A stretch of DNA of 38,448 nucleotides, from the NCBI GenBank assembly GCA_900542125.1, contig UQMO01000020.1:1-38448 (forward strand). Reading direction: 5' to 3'. The notes under the pieces are model-generated. The model did no database searches and was not told the DNA's origin. It saw only the letters and a program-made list of their open reading frames with translations. Positions 15,388 through 23,388 of the stretch are shown piece by piece (the stretch's first letter is position 1; each line of letters opens with the position of its first letter). The position numbers and the translations under genes are program-made. Source of the stretch: an uncultured Collinsella sp. Lineage in GTDB: Bacteria; Actinomycetota; Coriobacteriia; Coriobacteriales; Coriobacteriaceae.

Positions 15388-16593
15388 TTACGCGGACGGC
15401 TCCTGCTGCGTGATGCAGTGGATGTTGCCGCCGCCGAAGACGACCTGCTCGGACTGAACGCCGACGCACTTGTAGACGCCCTCGCCCCAGACCTCGTCGT
15501 AGATCTTCTGGAGCGTGTCAACGGCCAGCTGGTCGTTCTCGTCGCCGTACTGCGGGACGATAACGCCGTGGTTGGTGACCAGGTAGTTCATGTAAGAGGC
15601 GATCAGCGGCTCGTCGGGGACGCGCGGCTCGGCGTTCTCGTCGGCGTCGATGGTGTCGCAGGAGGCCTGGTCCATGAACAGCGGGTTCACGGGCATGCAG
15701 AGCTTGTAGACCTTCATCTTGCGGCCCTTAGCGTCAACCGCGTTGGAGAGGGTCTCGTAAGCAGCGTGGCACTGATCATAGAACGGGTACTCGGGATCGT
15801 CGGTCCAGATGCAGGCCATGACGCCCGGGGCGATGAACGTAGCGACGTCATCGATGTGGCCGTTGGTCTCCTCGGGGTCGATGCCCTCCTTGACCCAGAT
15901 GACCTTCTCGACACCCAGGTAATCCTTGAGGTGCTCGTCCATATAGGCGCGAAGCTCCTCGCTCCAGGGCTCAAACTTCTTGTGGTACTTGGGCCAGATG
16001 GACTCGGGATCCTCTTCCTCCTCCAGAACCGCAGAGCAGGTGCGGCCCGGGGAAAGCAGGCACTGGTCGGTCACGACAAGGGTGCCCTCGCCGTCGACGG
16101 TGATGGAGCCGCCCTCGAGGATCATGTCATCGGGACGATAGCGGCGGCAGCCGGAGAGCTCAGCCATCTTGAGGGCGATCTGCTCGTCCTTGTCCCACGG
16201 GAAGTACAGGCCGTCGACGAGGCCGCCGTAGGCGTTGAAGTGCCAGTGGTTGGCGCGCTTCTCGCCCTTGCCGTTGATGACGTAGGTGGCGGCAGTGTCG
16301 CGGAACCAGGCGTCGTCGGTGGTCATCTCGATGACGGTGACGTTCTCGTCGTTCTCGAAGACGGCCTTGCAGTTGGCGTAGTCGACCTGGTTGGCGCACA
16401 TATAGACCGGGGTGAACTCGGAGATGGCGCGGGCGATGGCGGCATACTGCTTCTGGGCCGGCTTGGCGCCGTGGGCCCAGGTGTCGGTGCGGTGGGGCCA
16501 GCCCATCCACACGCGATCCTGCGGGGCGAACTCGGCGGGCATGAAGAAGCCGTCGGCCTTGGGGGTGGACTCGGACTCGGTGATCGTACGCAT
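15388..16593 (-). CDS. aguA: Agmatine deiminase (copy 2, in agmatine cluster)
   Basis: A second agmatine deiminase, 401 residues, with the same signatures as copy 1: DGFFMPAEFAPQDRVWMGWP, DDAWFRDTA, HFNAYGGLVDGLYFPWDKD, ILEGGSI, ETNGHIDD and GGGNIHCITQQEP with the probable nucleophile Cys393. It is longer than copy 1 because of an acidic/aromatic insertion after residue 184 (VLEEEEDPESIWPKYHKKFE). One active-site difference is DAWFRDTAATY against DSWIRDPGPAF in copy 1. The ATG has GGAGG upstream. It follows aguB and aguD on the same strand, so this is probably the main enzyme of fermentative agmatine use. The 368-bp leader to aguD contains several hairpins. The loop and motif differences leave room for a different substrate preference between the two copies. 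Confidence 0.95.
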   Translation of the reverse strand: MRTITESESTPKADGFFMPAEFAPQDRVWMGWPHRTDTWAHGAKPAQKQYAAIARAISEFTPVYMCANQVDYANCKAVFENDENVTVIEMTTDDAWFRDTAATYVINGKGEKRANHWHFNAYGGLVDGLYFPWDKDEQIALKMAELSGCRRYRPDDMILEGGSITVDGEGTLVVTDQCLLSPGRTCSAVLEEEEDPESIWPKYHKKFEPWSEELRAYMDEHLKDYLGVEKVIWVKEGIDPEETNGHIDDVATFIAPGVMACIWTDDPEYPFYDQCHAAYETLSNAVDAKGRKMKVYKLCMPVNPLFMDQASCDTIDADENAEPRVPDEPLIASYMNYLVTNHGVIVPQYGDENDQLAVDTLQKIYDEVWGEGVYKCVGVQSEQVVFGGGNIHCITQQEPSA

Positions 16594-16623
16594 AAGATTT
16601 CCTCCAAATCGAACGATCGCTTG

Positions 16624-16829
16624 CTGCGGGCGGGTTACCCGCAGCCTAAAACCAAGAGATGGTAGGCGCCCGTTCCCCGGCAAAGGTCGGGGCGCCCGGT
16701 GCCGGTTTTCACGGAATCGCACCGGCAAGCGACGACGTAACCAAGTGCGCGGAGACAAAACGCACGAAGGATACGGAAGAGAGATTGGGGTGGGCGGTAG
16801 TTACCGGAGCTATCGCTCACACCCACCCC
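16624..16829 (-). promoter_or_regulatory. Structured leader of aguA-2
   Basis: The 368-bp gap between aguD and aguA carries no gene. CTGCGGG (16624-16630) pairs with CCCGCAG (16638-16644) about 30 bases before the aguA start. GGGGTGGG (16787-16794) pairs with CCCACCCC (16822-16829) and encloses CGGTA-GT-TACCG and GAGC-TATC-GCTC, a three-way-junction shape. These could be an aguD terminator, a processing site or a regulatory leader. Confidence 0.4.
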
Positions 16830-16961
16830 GGGGGAATGGTTATCAAAACTGTCGCTTGGGCACGCCTCCGAAGAGGCTAGAGTGCCCGGAGTCGGGAGCG
16901 ACAAGCCCGACGAAGCGCGCGTTGGTACACGAGGAGGGTTGGAGCCCCAGAACCGGGTGCT

Positions 16962-18401
16962 CTAGTTCTCCTCGGCCTCGGCGGCCTCCTCAGCGAGACG
17001 CTGGGCTGCGAGCTCAGGGGTCAGACCCTTGTACTCGGTCTCGCGGCCCTTGGCGCTGACGACGCGGACGACCTCACCGATGAGCACGAGCACGATGAAG
17101 ATGACGATCATCGGGACCTTGTCGCCAATTTCAGCGGCGGAGAACGGTACCAGCGTTGCAACGATGGCAAGAACCAGCTCGATGCAGGGGATGGCCAGCA
17201 TGACCTTCATCATGGCGCCCTTAAACGGGAACGTGAAGATGCGCTCACGGTTCGGGTCGTTCTTACGAAGGTTGAGGAATGCCGGGAACATCGGGATGTA
17301 GGTGAGCAGCAGGAAGACGACGGAGGTGCCGAAGAGCATCCAGAAAACACCGTTGGAGATGGCGTCGATGGGAACCAGCTGCAAGCACAGCACCAGGGAG
17401 GCAACGACAGCGTTGACCAGGTTGGCGCCGTTGGGCATGTCGTCCTCGGAGATCATCGAGGCGAAGACCTTGGGCATGTTGCCGTGCTCAGCAGCATAGC
17501 GGGCGACGGAGTTGACGCCGAAGGACCAGGCGGCCATGTTGGCGAACAGGGTGATCAGGAAGGCGATGCAGATGACCTTGAAGATCATGGAGTCGCCCAC
17601 CATGGTCTGGACTGCGACAATCATGCCATAGTCGGGGTCGATGGAATCGGCCGGCACAGCAGCGCCGATGCCAAAGCCAGCGAACAGGTAGATCACGGCG
17701 ATGGACAGGCCACCGACGATGATAGCCTTGGGGATATCGCGAGCGGGATCGGCCATGTCGTCGGTCATGGTGCAGATGACCTCGAAGCCCATGAAGTTAA
17801 AGATGATGATCGACAGGTAGCCGAGAGCGTTGGTGTTGGTGAGCTCGGGCAGGAAGGTGGCAGCGGACATGTCGTTCGCAAAACCGTTCTCCATGGCATA
17901 CCAAATGCCCAAAGCGCCAACGATAACGGCGACGGCGACCTTGATGATGGCGCCACCGTTAAGGACCCACTCGGAGTCGGCCGCCTTGGAGCGGCCCATG
18001 AGGTAGACGATCCACACAAAGGCAAGATCGATACCCATCTTGGCGATCAAGTTGAACTCGACGCCAAAGACCATGCCCAAAATGTCGGGGAACATGGTAG
18101 CCAGCGAGGCGATCCACAGCGGGTAGTTGACCCAGTAGTAGTACGAGATGCGGGCGCCCCATTTGTCGCCCAGGCCATCGCGTACCCAGTCGTAAATGCC
18201 GCCCTCGCCGTCATAGGTGGTACCGAGCTCGGCGACAACCATGCCGTAGGGAAGCAGGAAGGTCAGGATCAGGAAGATCCACCAGAAGAACTGCTGGTTG
18301 CCAATGGCGGCAGCAGGAGCGGCGGCCTCGCAAACGAAGACGACGCAGATGATGGTCGAAATGACCGTCAAGAAGGAAAGCTTTTTCTTTCCGTCGCTCA
18401 T
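16962..18401 (-). CDS. aguD: Agmatine/putrescine antiporter (APC superfamily)
   Basis: A 479-residue APC permease with about 12 membrane segments. Visible family features are FFWWIFLILTFLLPYG near the second helix, YDWVRDGLGDKWGARISYYYW, the NFMGFEVICTMTDDM region and the PARDIPKA motif that follows. The acidic C-terminal tail (AEEAAEAEEN) is cytoplasmic. It lies 133 bp downstream of aguB and upstream of aguA, the position AguD holds in enterococci and streptococci, so exchange of extracellular agmatine for intracellular putrescine is the likely role. The ATG has AAGGAGC upstream. Sequence alone cannot separate agmatine/putrescine from other APC exchangers; the call rests on neighbours. Confidence 0.88.
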   Translation of the reverse strand: MSDGKKKLSFLTVISTIICVVFVCEAAAPAAAIGNQQFFWWIFLILTFLLPYGMVVAELGTTYDGEGGIYDWVRDGLGDKWGARISYYYWVNYPLWIASLATMFPDILGMVFGVEFNLIAKMGIDLAFVWIVYLMGRSKAADSEWVLNGGAIIKVAVAVIVGALGIWYAMENGFANDMSAATFLPELTNTNALGYLSIIIFNFMGFEVICTMTDDMADPARDIPKAIIVGGLSIAVIYLFAGFGIGAAVPADSIDPDYGMIVAVQTMVGDSMIFKVICIAFLITLFANMAAWSFGVNSVARYAAEHGNMPKVFASMISEDDMPNGANLVNAVVASLVLCLQLVPIDAISNGVFWMLFGTSVVFLLLTYIPMFPAFLNLRKNDPNRERIFTFPFKGAMMKVMLAIPCIELVLAIVATLVPFSAAEIGDKVPMIVIFIVLVLIGEVVRVVSAKGRETEYKGLTPELAAQRLAEEAAEAEEN

Positions 18402-18433
18402 GATGAGCTCCTTCGCTCAGTCTTGGACAGATC

Positions 18434-18508
18434 CGAGGCCCTAAGGTATTAAGGCAATTGCTTGGGCCTCGGTGAGCGGGCGACAGGAGACGAGCATCCG
18501 CCGCCCGC
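18434..18508 (-). other. Two hairpins between aguB and aguD
   Basis: GCGGGCG/CGCCCGC (18476-18482 with 18502-18508) and GAGGCCC/GGGCCTC (18434-18440 with 18464-18470) are 7-bp stems in the 133-bp gap. Neither has a T-run, so partial termination or mRNA processing is more likely than a full stop. Confidence 0.45.
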
Positions 18509-18534
18509 AAACGTGCTTTTAGAAGCCTTGAGGC

Positions 18535-19608
18535 TTAGAGCTGCTCGAGAGCCTCGAGAGCGGCGTGGAGCTCAGCCTTGGCGGAGTACTCGACACCCTC
18601 GTCGTTGAGCGGGGTGCGCTTGCCCAGGGCGGCAAGGAGAGCACGGATGGAGTGCTTGCGGTTCTCGGCCTCGACCCAGCACAGGGAGCGCTCGGGATCG
18701 TCCATGACCTCGTCGACGACCTCCTCGTTGCGGGTGGCCGGCAGGCAGTGCATAAACTTGGAGTTGGGGCCGGCGAAGTTCATCATGTCCATGGTGACCT
18801 GATACTTGGGATAGAACACGTCCATGTAGTTCTCGCCCGAGACCTCCTCGTCGTACAGGCCATACCACACGTCGGTGTAGATGAAGTCGGCGCCCTTGAT
18901 GCACTCGATGTCGTCGGAGATGACGACAGAGCCGCCGGAGACCTTGCAGTTCTCCTCGGCGATGGCCATCATCTGCTTGCCGAACTCGGCGCGCTCCTCG
19001 ACGGTGCCAACGTGCAGGCCGCCGTCGGGGATCTGGTGGCCCTTAGGTCCAAACTGGACGAACTTCATGCCGACCTTGGAGGCGATGAACATGAGGGAGA
19101 CGCAGACCTGGGTGGCGTCGCCGATGAAGGCCAGGGTGCAGTCCTCGATATTCTTGCCCTCGGGGAGGTTCTCGAGCATGGTCATGAGGTCGCCCATCTC
19201 CTGCGTGGGGTGGTTGAACTCGGACATGCCGTTGATGACGGGCACAGCAGAGCCCTCGGCGAGGCCGACGACGTCCTTGTGACGGTCAACGCGAGCCATC
19301 ATGATGTCGAGCAGCGAGCCCATAACGCGAGCGGTGTCGCCCAGGGACTCGTGACCGCCGAGCTGGATGGTGCCAGGGCCATAGAACTGAGCATGGCCGC
19401 CGAGGTCGGTCATAGCGGTCTCGAAGGAAAGACGAGTGCGGGTGGAGACCTGCTGGAAGATCATGCCAAGGCTCTTGTTGCGGAGCAGGTGCGGATAATA
19501 ACCGTCAACCTTGATGGCCTTCTTCATTGCCAGGCCAAGATCCTCGATAGCCAGGATCTGCTCTTTGGTGAAGTCGTTGGTGTCGATGAAATCCTTAGGC
19601 AGTGCCAT
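18535..19608 (-). CDS. aguB: Putrescine carbamoyltransferase
   Basis: Phosphorolyses N-carbamoylputrescine to putrescine and carbamoyl phosphate. The 357-residue protein has the transcarbamylase carbamoyl-phosphate motif STRTR (55-59), NHPTQE, and HCLPATR (287-293). It departs from ornithine carbamoyltransferases and matches the enterococcal putrescine enzyme as I remember it: RNKSLGMIFQQ, PVINGMSEFNHPTQE, GDATQVC and DVWYGLYDEEVS, the YGLY stretch being characteristic. The ornithine-binding SMG loop is not seen. The ATG at 19608 has AAAGGAAA upstream; earlier in-frame starts lack a good site. It is first in the cluster, divergent from a membrane LuxR regulator. Automatic annotation could call it ornithine carbamoyltransferase; the neighbours favour putrescine. 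Confidence 0.92.
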   Translation of the reverse strand: MALPKDFIDTNDFTKEQILAIEDLGLAMKKAIKVDGYYPHLLRNKSLGMIFQQVSTRTRLSFETAMTDLGGHAQFYGPGTIQLGGHESLGDTARVMGSLLDIMMARVDRHKDVVGLAEGSAVPVINGMSEFNHPTQEMGDLMTMLENLPEGKNIEDCTLAFIGDATQVCVSLMFIASKVGMKFVQFGPKGHQIPDGGLHVGTVEERAEFGKQMMAIAEENCKVSGGSVVISDDIECIKGADFIYTDVWYGLYDEEVSGENYMDVFYPKYQVTMDMMNFAGPNSKFMHCLPATRNEEVVDEVMDDPERSLCWVEAENRKHSIRALLAALGKRTPLNDEGVEYSAKAELHAALEALEQL

Positions 19609-19732
19609 GTCGATTTCCTTTCCGCCGGTCTTGCCGACTATTACTATGAGGCGCTCGAACATCACGCCTCGTGTTGACAAGACCATCATTCACCCGTATG
19701 CAATTTTTACCTAGTTTATTCGGGATTAAAGA

Positions 19733-19820
19733 CCGTTCACGGAGTTACACCCCCTCTAAACCAATATAAACCCGCAGGTCAAGAGTTTACAGGGGGTCTA
19801 CCATCTAGAACCGCGAACGG
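19733..19820. promoter_or_regulatory. Nested dyad in the aguB/LuxR divergent promoter
   Basis: An inner inverted repeat ACCCCCTCTAAAC (19749-19761) with GTTTACAGGGGGT (19785-19797) has one mismatch in 13. An outer CCGTTCACGG (19733-19742) with CCGCGAACGG (19811-19820) has one mismatch in 10. Both are centred near 19775, about mid-way between the two starts. ATAAACCCGCAGGTCAAG (19766-19783) sits between the inner arms, and ACGGTATAC (19817-19825) overlaps the right end. Confidence 0.6.
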
Positions 19821-19938
19821 TATACGGCTATGCTGTATCTCGGCGCCTAATCCGCAATGAAACGAAGGGTTGAGACGTCTATATCCCACAAGGTATACAG
19901 AGCTCGGCCATAGAATAAATGAGATGGGACGGTGACAG

Positions 19939-20904
19939 ATGAACACCCTGATGTTCTTCTATACCCTAGCGATACTCGTGATCTGTATTGTGACGGCGGT
20001 GCTCTCGCTTGCCGCCTATGCCTCGTCTCGTCGACGCTTCTTTATCTATGGCAGCGGCGTATTTATCTGCTATGCCATCGAGATGACCGAGATTTTCTTT
20101 TTTGAATACACGCTGCAAAACCAGAGTTTTCCAGCCAGCGACTATTACTCAATTACCATGCCTGTGTTGCGGACCTTTGTGGCGACCGCTTCGCAGGCTT
20201 TTATTTGGCTCATTGCCATGGATTTGCTCGACAAGCATTCAAAAAAGCAGTTTGTCATTCCCGTCGCAACGTTCTTGCTGAGCGAGCTGCTGATTATCGT
20301 CGCTGTCCCCTACGGCCCCATTCATCAATGGCTCTACTACACGATGCGTCAGGTATTCCTTGTTTTCGTGGGGCTATATATCTTTTGGACGGCACGCAAG
20401 AGCACGCAAGTCGAGCTGAAGGCACGCGTTAACAACCAACGAAAGCACCTGATTATCGGCGCTATTCTGGTCGGTTGCATCGTTGCCGAGGATTTCTACA
20501 ACATTCTGATTGTCCCCATGAGTCTGGCGCCCTCTTGGCTGCAACTATATCTGTCCGAGCGCAACTTTAGCGAAAACGTCTTTGCCTGCTACTTTGCGAT
20601 TCTGCTGATCATCTACTCCTACCACGTGCTTTCAATCCGCATGCAGGAGGCGCCCGAGGAAAAGAACGTCAGCGATCTTGATCGACACATCGAAGAGCAG
20701 ATGCCCTTCTATCGCAACGCCTACAAGCTCTCCAACCGTGAGACCGAAGTTATGCGTCTGGTCGTACTGGGCAAATCGAACCAAGAGATCGCTGACGAGC
20801 TATTCCTTGCCGTGGGCACCGTCAAGACCCACATCCACAACATCCTGGTCAAAACCGAACAGCAAAACCGCACGACGCTCATCCTCCACTTTTGGAAGCG
20901 ATAA
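19939..20904 (+). CDS. Membrane-bound LuxR-family regulator (AguR-like)
   Basis: A 321-residue one-component regulator: about seven membrane segments in residues 1-230, then a LuxR helix-turn-helix (LSNRETEVMRLVVLGKSNQE, then AVGTVKTHIHNILVKTEQQN, about 254-312). It is divergent from aguB, and its layout matches AguR of lactococci and oral streptococci, described as a transmembrane LuxR-type activator that responds to agmatine. Activation of aguB-aguD-aguA is therefore the natural hypothesis, with the nested dyad as a candidate site. Paralog of the protein at 12083-13075. The ribosome site is weak (GGGACGGTGAC upstream of the ATG), in line with low regulator levels. An intrinsic terminator overlaps its stop codon. 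Confidence 0.88.
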   Translation: MNTLMFFYTLAILVICIVTAVLSLAAYASSRRRFFIYGSGVFICYAIEMTEIFFFEYTLQNQSFPASDYYSITMPVLRTFVATASQAFIWLIAMDLLDKHSKKQFVIPVATFLLSELLIIVAVPYGPIHQWLYYTMRQVFLVFVGLYIFWTARKSTQVELKARVNNQRKHLIIGAILVGCIVAEDFYNILIVPMSLAPSWLQLYLSERNFSENVFACYFAILLIIYSYHVLSIRMQEAPEEKNVSDLDRHIEEQMPFYRNAYKLSNRETEVMRLVVLGKSNQEIADELFLAVGTVKTHIHNILVKTEQQNRTTLILHFWKR

Positions 20905-20943
20905 CCTGCCAAAAAGGGACAGGTTTATTTTGGCAGGTTTTAT
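20903..20943 (+). terminator. Intrinsic terminator of the AguR-like gene
   Basis: AACCTGCCAAAA (20903-20914) pairs perfectly with 20928-20939 around a 13-base loop, followed by TTTAT. The left arm begins inside the stop codon. The hairpin is also the left end of the dispersed repeat. Confidence 0.85.
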
Positions 20944-21149
20944 CTGGGCAAACGCCAAAAACCAAGTGAGTAGGCTTTTGGCGGGATGCCGAGCACACCT
21001 CAAAACGCCACAGCCCTGACCTGCGATTTTATTGAGCACTTGCCGCGATGTGCTCGGCAGGTTCAAAAAAGTCTACTCACTTGCATCCGAAACGCACCAG
21101 ATAGGCAAAAATAACCGCCGCAAGAGGTCCCCAGCCCCTTCGCGGCGGT
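20914..21149 (+). repeat. Dispersed intergenic repeat, copy B
   Basis: Second copy of the element at 6979-7255, same orientation, also between a luxR gene and a convergent minus-strand gene. It forms a nested palindrome: AAGTGAGTAG (20964-20973) with CTACTCACTT (21073-21082), and TGCCGAGCACA (20987-20997) with TGTGCTCGGCA (21049-21059). The right end, ACCGCCGC (21114-21121) with GCGGCGGT (21142-21149), gives on the minus strand a hairpin followed by TATTTTTGCC, a good terminator for the ABC permease gene. Confidence 0.8.
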
Positions 21150-21186
21150 CACACGCCTCTGGTTTTGCGACCGTTTTGCCCGCTTG

Positions 21187-23388
21187 TTATTCGCTGTAGC
21201 GGGTAGCGATGGCAGCTTGTACCATGCCGGCGCTCATGAGGTAGGTCACCAGGAAGTAGCCACCGTATGCTGCCAGGATGATTGCACAGGTGAGGCCCAC
21301 GGTGCCACCGATGCTCATATCTCCGAATATGCTCACCAGCTCGATAATCACCTTGAGCGCCACAAAGGAGTGCGCCAGGCCCACTGCCAGCGGGAACAAG
21401 AAGAATACCGCTTGCTGCGCCATCACCGAATGGCGAATCTGGCGGTCGTCACAGCCGATCTGCGCCAGCACACGATAGCTGCGGCTGCCGTCGGCCACAT
21501 TGGAGAGCTGCTGGATCGACAGTATCGCCGCGCACGCAACGACCAGTACAAAGCCAATGTAGATGGCCAGATAGCTAATCATGCCGTTCATTTGCGCTGC
21601 TTGCGTGTACATCTCGGAGCGTGTGATGAAGATTCCCCATGACCCTGGCTCCTTGCCGTCAACGAGCAGATTGTCGAGCAAAGTGTATTTAATGCTCTCG
21701 TCTGCCTCGGTCGTATCCATCCCCTGTTTGTAATTAACGAGCAGGCTACTGGAATACGGCTGCAGATTAAGTTGGGACAACAGCTCGTCGGCAACGACGA
21801 CGGTACCCGGGTTACTGCCCATCGCCGAGTTGGCGATGGCCGCCGTGTCCTTGTCCGACTTATCGGTTGCGGGCTTGAGCTCATGCCCGCCCAAGGTGAG
21901 GGTATGGCCGCCGGCCATGTACTTGGTGTACAGGTCGCCCAGCTCACCGCCCATATCACACGTAAGCAGGTACTGGTCGCGGCCAATGCTCACCGGCTCC
22001 TCGCCCATCATCTGGCGCAGCTTGTTGTACTGGCTCGCCGGCGTCACAAACAGACCCATCGTATCGGCATTGCTACCCCCGAGCGCCTTGGGGAGCTTTT
22101 CGCCCATGGTCTTGCACATCTCACCCGCAGACACCGAAGGATTCGAACCGCCAAACGGGTAACTCAGATACGAATCGATCTGAACATGCTCACCGGCAAC
22201 ATCGGCGATATTGACCTTCTTGCCGGTCTCGTCGTTGTTGTCCGCCGACTTGCCCTTGCCGTGCCATGCGGAGTACAAATCGACCGTTGTATCGGCTAGC
22301 ACCATGCGGTCGGCTTCAGACGGATTGACATATTCTTTGTAGTAGTCGAGCGTATCGGGCGTGTAATAGACATACGTCTGAGACACGTCAACAGGGTTAT
22401 AGCGCTCCAGGTTTTCATTCATCACGTTGGCAATTGACATACCGCACGTCACCGAGGTGATGGCCAAAAACAGGAGCATCGCGATGACGCCCATCGAAAA
22501 GCACACCGTGTTGACCTTGGCCGCAAGCTGGCGCACGGTAAACATGTTGAGGCCGCGCCAATACACGCCGCGCAGGCTCTGCAGCAGCTTGATGAGCATG
22601 CCCGAGAGTCCCCAGAACAGGGCAAAGGTGCCCACGGTAACCATAGCGGTCGTAATACCAAACTGGTTCATGGCCTCTTGCAGCTTGCTGTCCGTCGCGG
22701 TTAGCGGGAACCCATCACGTAGCAGACGGTAATAGGCCACGCCCACAAGCGCCACGCCCACGGCAAAGATGGCAATCGCAATCCAGGGGTTGCGTGTCTT
22801 GATGTTCTCGTTGCGACGCTCGGCACCCATAAGCTCGATGAGTTTGGTACGACGCACGGCGCGAAGGTTCAGCAGTAGCGTGAGTACGAACATCACGAGC
22901 ATGCAGACAAGGGTCAGGTTGAACGCATGCACCGAGAAAAAGAAGTGGAAATTGGCGATCTGTGTCTTAAAGAGCGAGGCCGTAAAGAACGTCATGAGCT
23001 GAGAGAGTCCCACACCCAGCACAATGCCGGCGACAAAGGCCACGACCGATACTATCACGGTCTCGAGCGCCATGATCGTGGCGACGCGCCCGCGCCCCAT
23101 GCCGAGCACCTGGTACAGGCCAAACTCCTTCTTGCGGCGTTTCATGATGAAGTTATTGGCGTACACCATCAAAAAGGCCATGACACCGGCCAAAAAGTAC
23201 GTCAGGTCGCCGAGCATGCTGCCCATAACCTGCGCCAAGCCCTCTTCATCGATTCCGGCGATGTCGACCTGCATCGAGATGGTGTTAAAAGCATAGAAGA
23301 CCGTGACGCCCAGGGTGAGCGTCAAAAGGTAGACGAGGTAGTCGCGGCCGGCGCGGCGGACGTTACCCCAAGCGAGTTTACAGAGCAT
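21187..23388 (-). CDS. FtsX-like ABC transporter permease (BceB-type)
   Basis: A membrane permease of about 733 residues. Its N-terminus (LAWGNVRRAGRDYLVYLLTL) and spacing of hydrophobic segments match the BceB/VraG group: about ten helices with a large extracytoplasmic domain (roughly residues 330-560) between helices 7 and 8, and an FtsX core repeated at both ends (FLMVYANNFIMKRRKKEFGL near residue 80). Members of this group export or sense cell-wall-active peptides such as bacitracin and lantibiotics. The ATG at 23388 overlaps the stop of the ATPase gene by 11 bases, so they are translationally coupled; a GTG at 23400 is an alternative. No sensor kinase/regulator pair is adjacent, unlike most BceAB loci. 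Substrate not known. Confidence 0.88.
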   Translation of the reverse strand: MLCKLAWGNVRRAGRDYLVYLLTLTLGVTVFYAFNTISMQVDIAGIDEEGLAQVMGSMLGDLTYFLAGVMAFLMVYANNFIMKRRKKEFGLYQVLGMGRGRVATIMALETVIVSVVAFVAGIVLGVGLSQLMTFFTASLFKTQIANFHFFFSVHAFNLTLVCMLVMFVLTLLLNLRAVRRTKLIELMGAERRNENIKTRNPWIAIAIFAVGVALVGVAYYRLLRDGFPLTATDSKLQEAMNQFGITTAMVTVGTFALFWGLSGMLIKLLQSLRGVYWRGLNMFTVRQLAAKVNTVCFSMGVIAMLLFLAITSVTCGMSIANVMNENLERYNPVDVSQTYVYYTPDTLDYYKEYVNPSEADRMVLADTTVDLYSAWHGKGKSADNNDETGKKVNIADVAGEHVQIDSYLSYPFGGSNPSVSAGEMCKTMGEKLPKALGGSNADTMGLFVTPASQYNKLRQMMGEEPVSIGRDQYLLTCDMGGELGDLYTKYMAGGHTLTLGGHELKPATDKSDKDTAAIANSAMGSNPGTVVVADELLSQLNLQPYSSSLLVNYKQGMDTTEADESIKYTLLDNLLVDGKEPGSWGIFITRSEMYTQAAQMNGMISYLAIYIGFVLVVACAAILSIQQLSNVADGSRSYRVLAQIGCDDRQIRHSVMAQQAVFFLFPLAVGLAHSFVALKVIIELVSIFGDMSIGGTVGLTCAIILAAYGGYFLVTYLMSAGMVQAAIATRYSE

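Noticed and set aside
18535..19608. Ornithine carbamoyltransferase of an arginine deiminase pathway
   Set aside because: Motifs match putrescine carbamoyltransferase better, the neighbours are agmatine genes, and no arginine deiminase is present.
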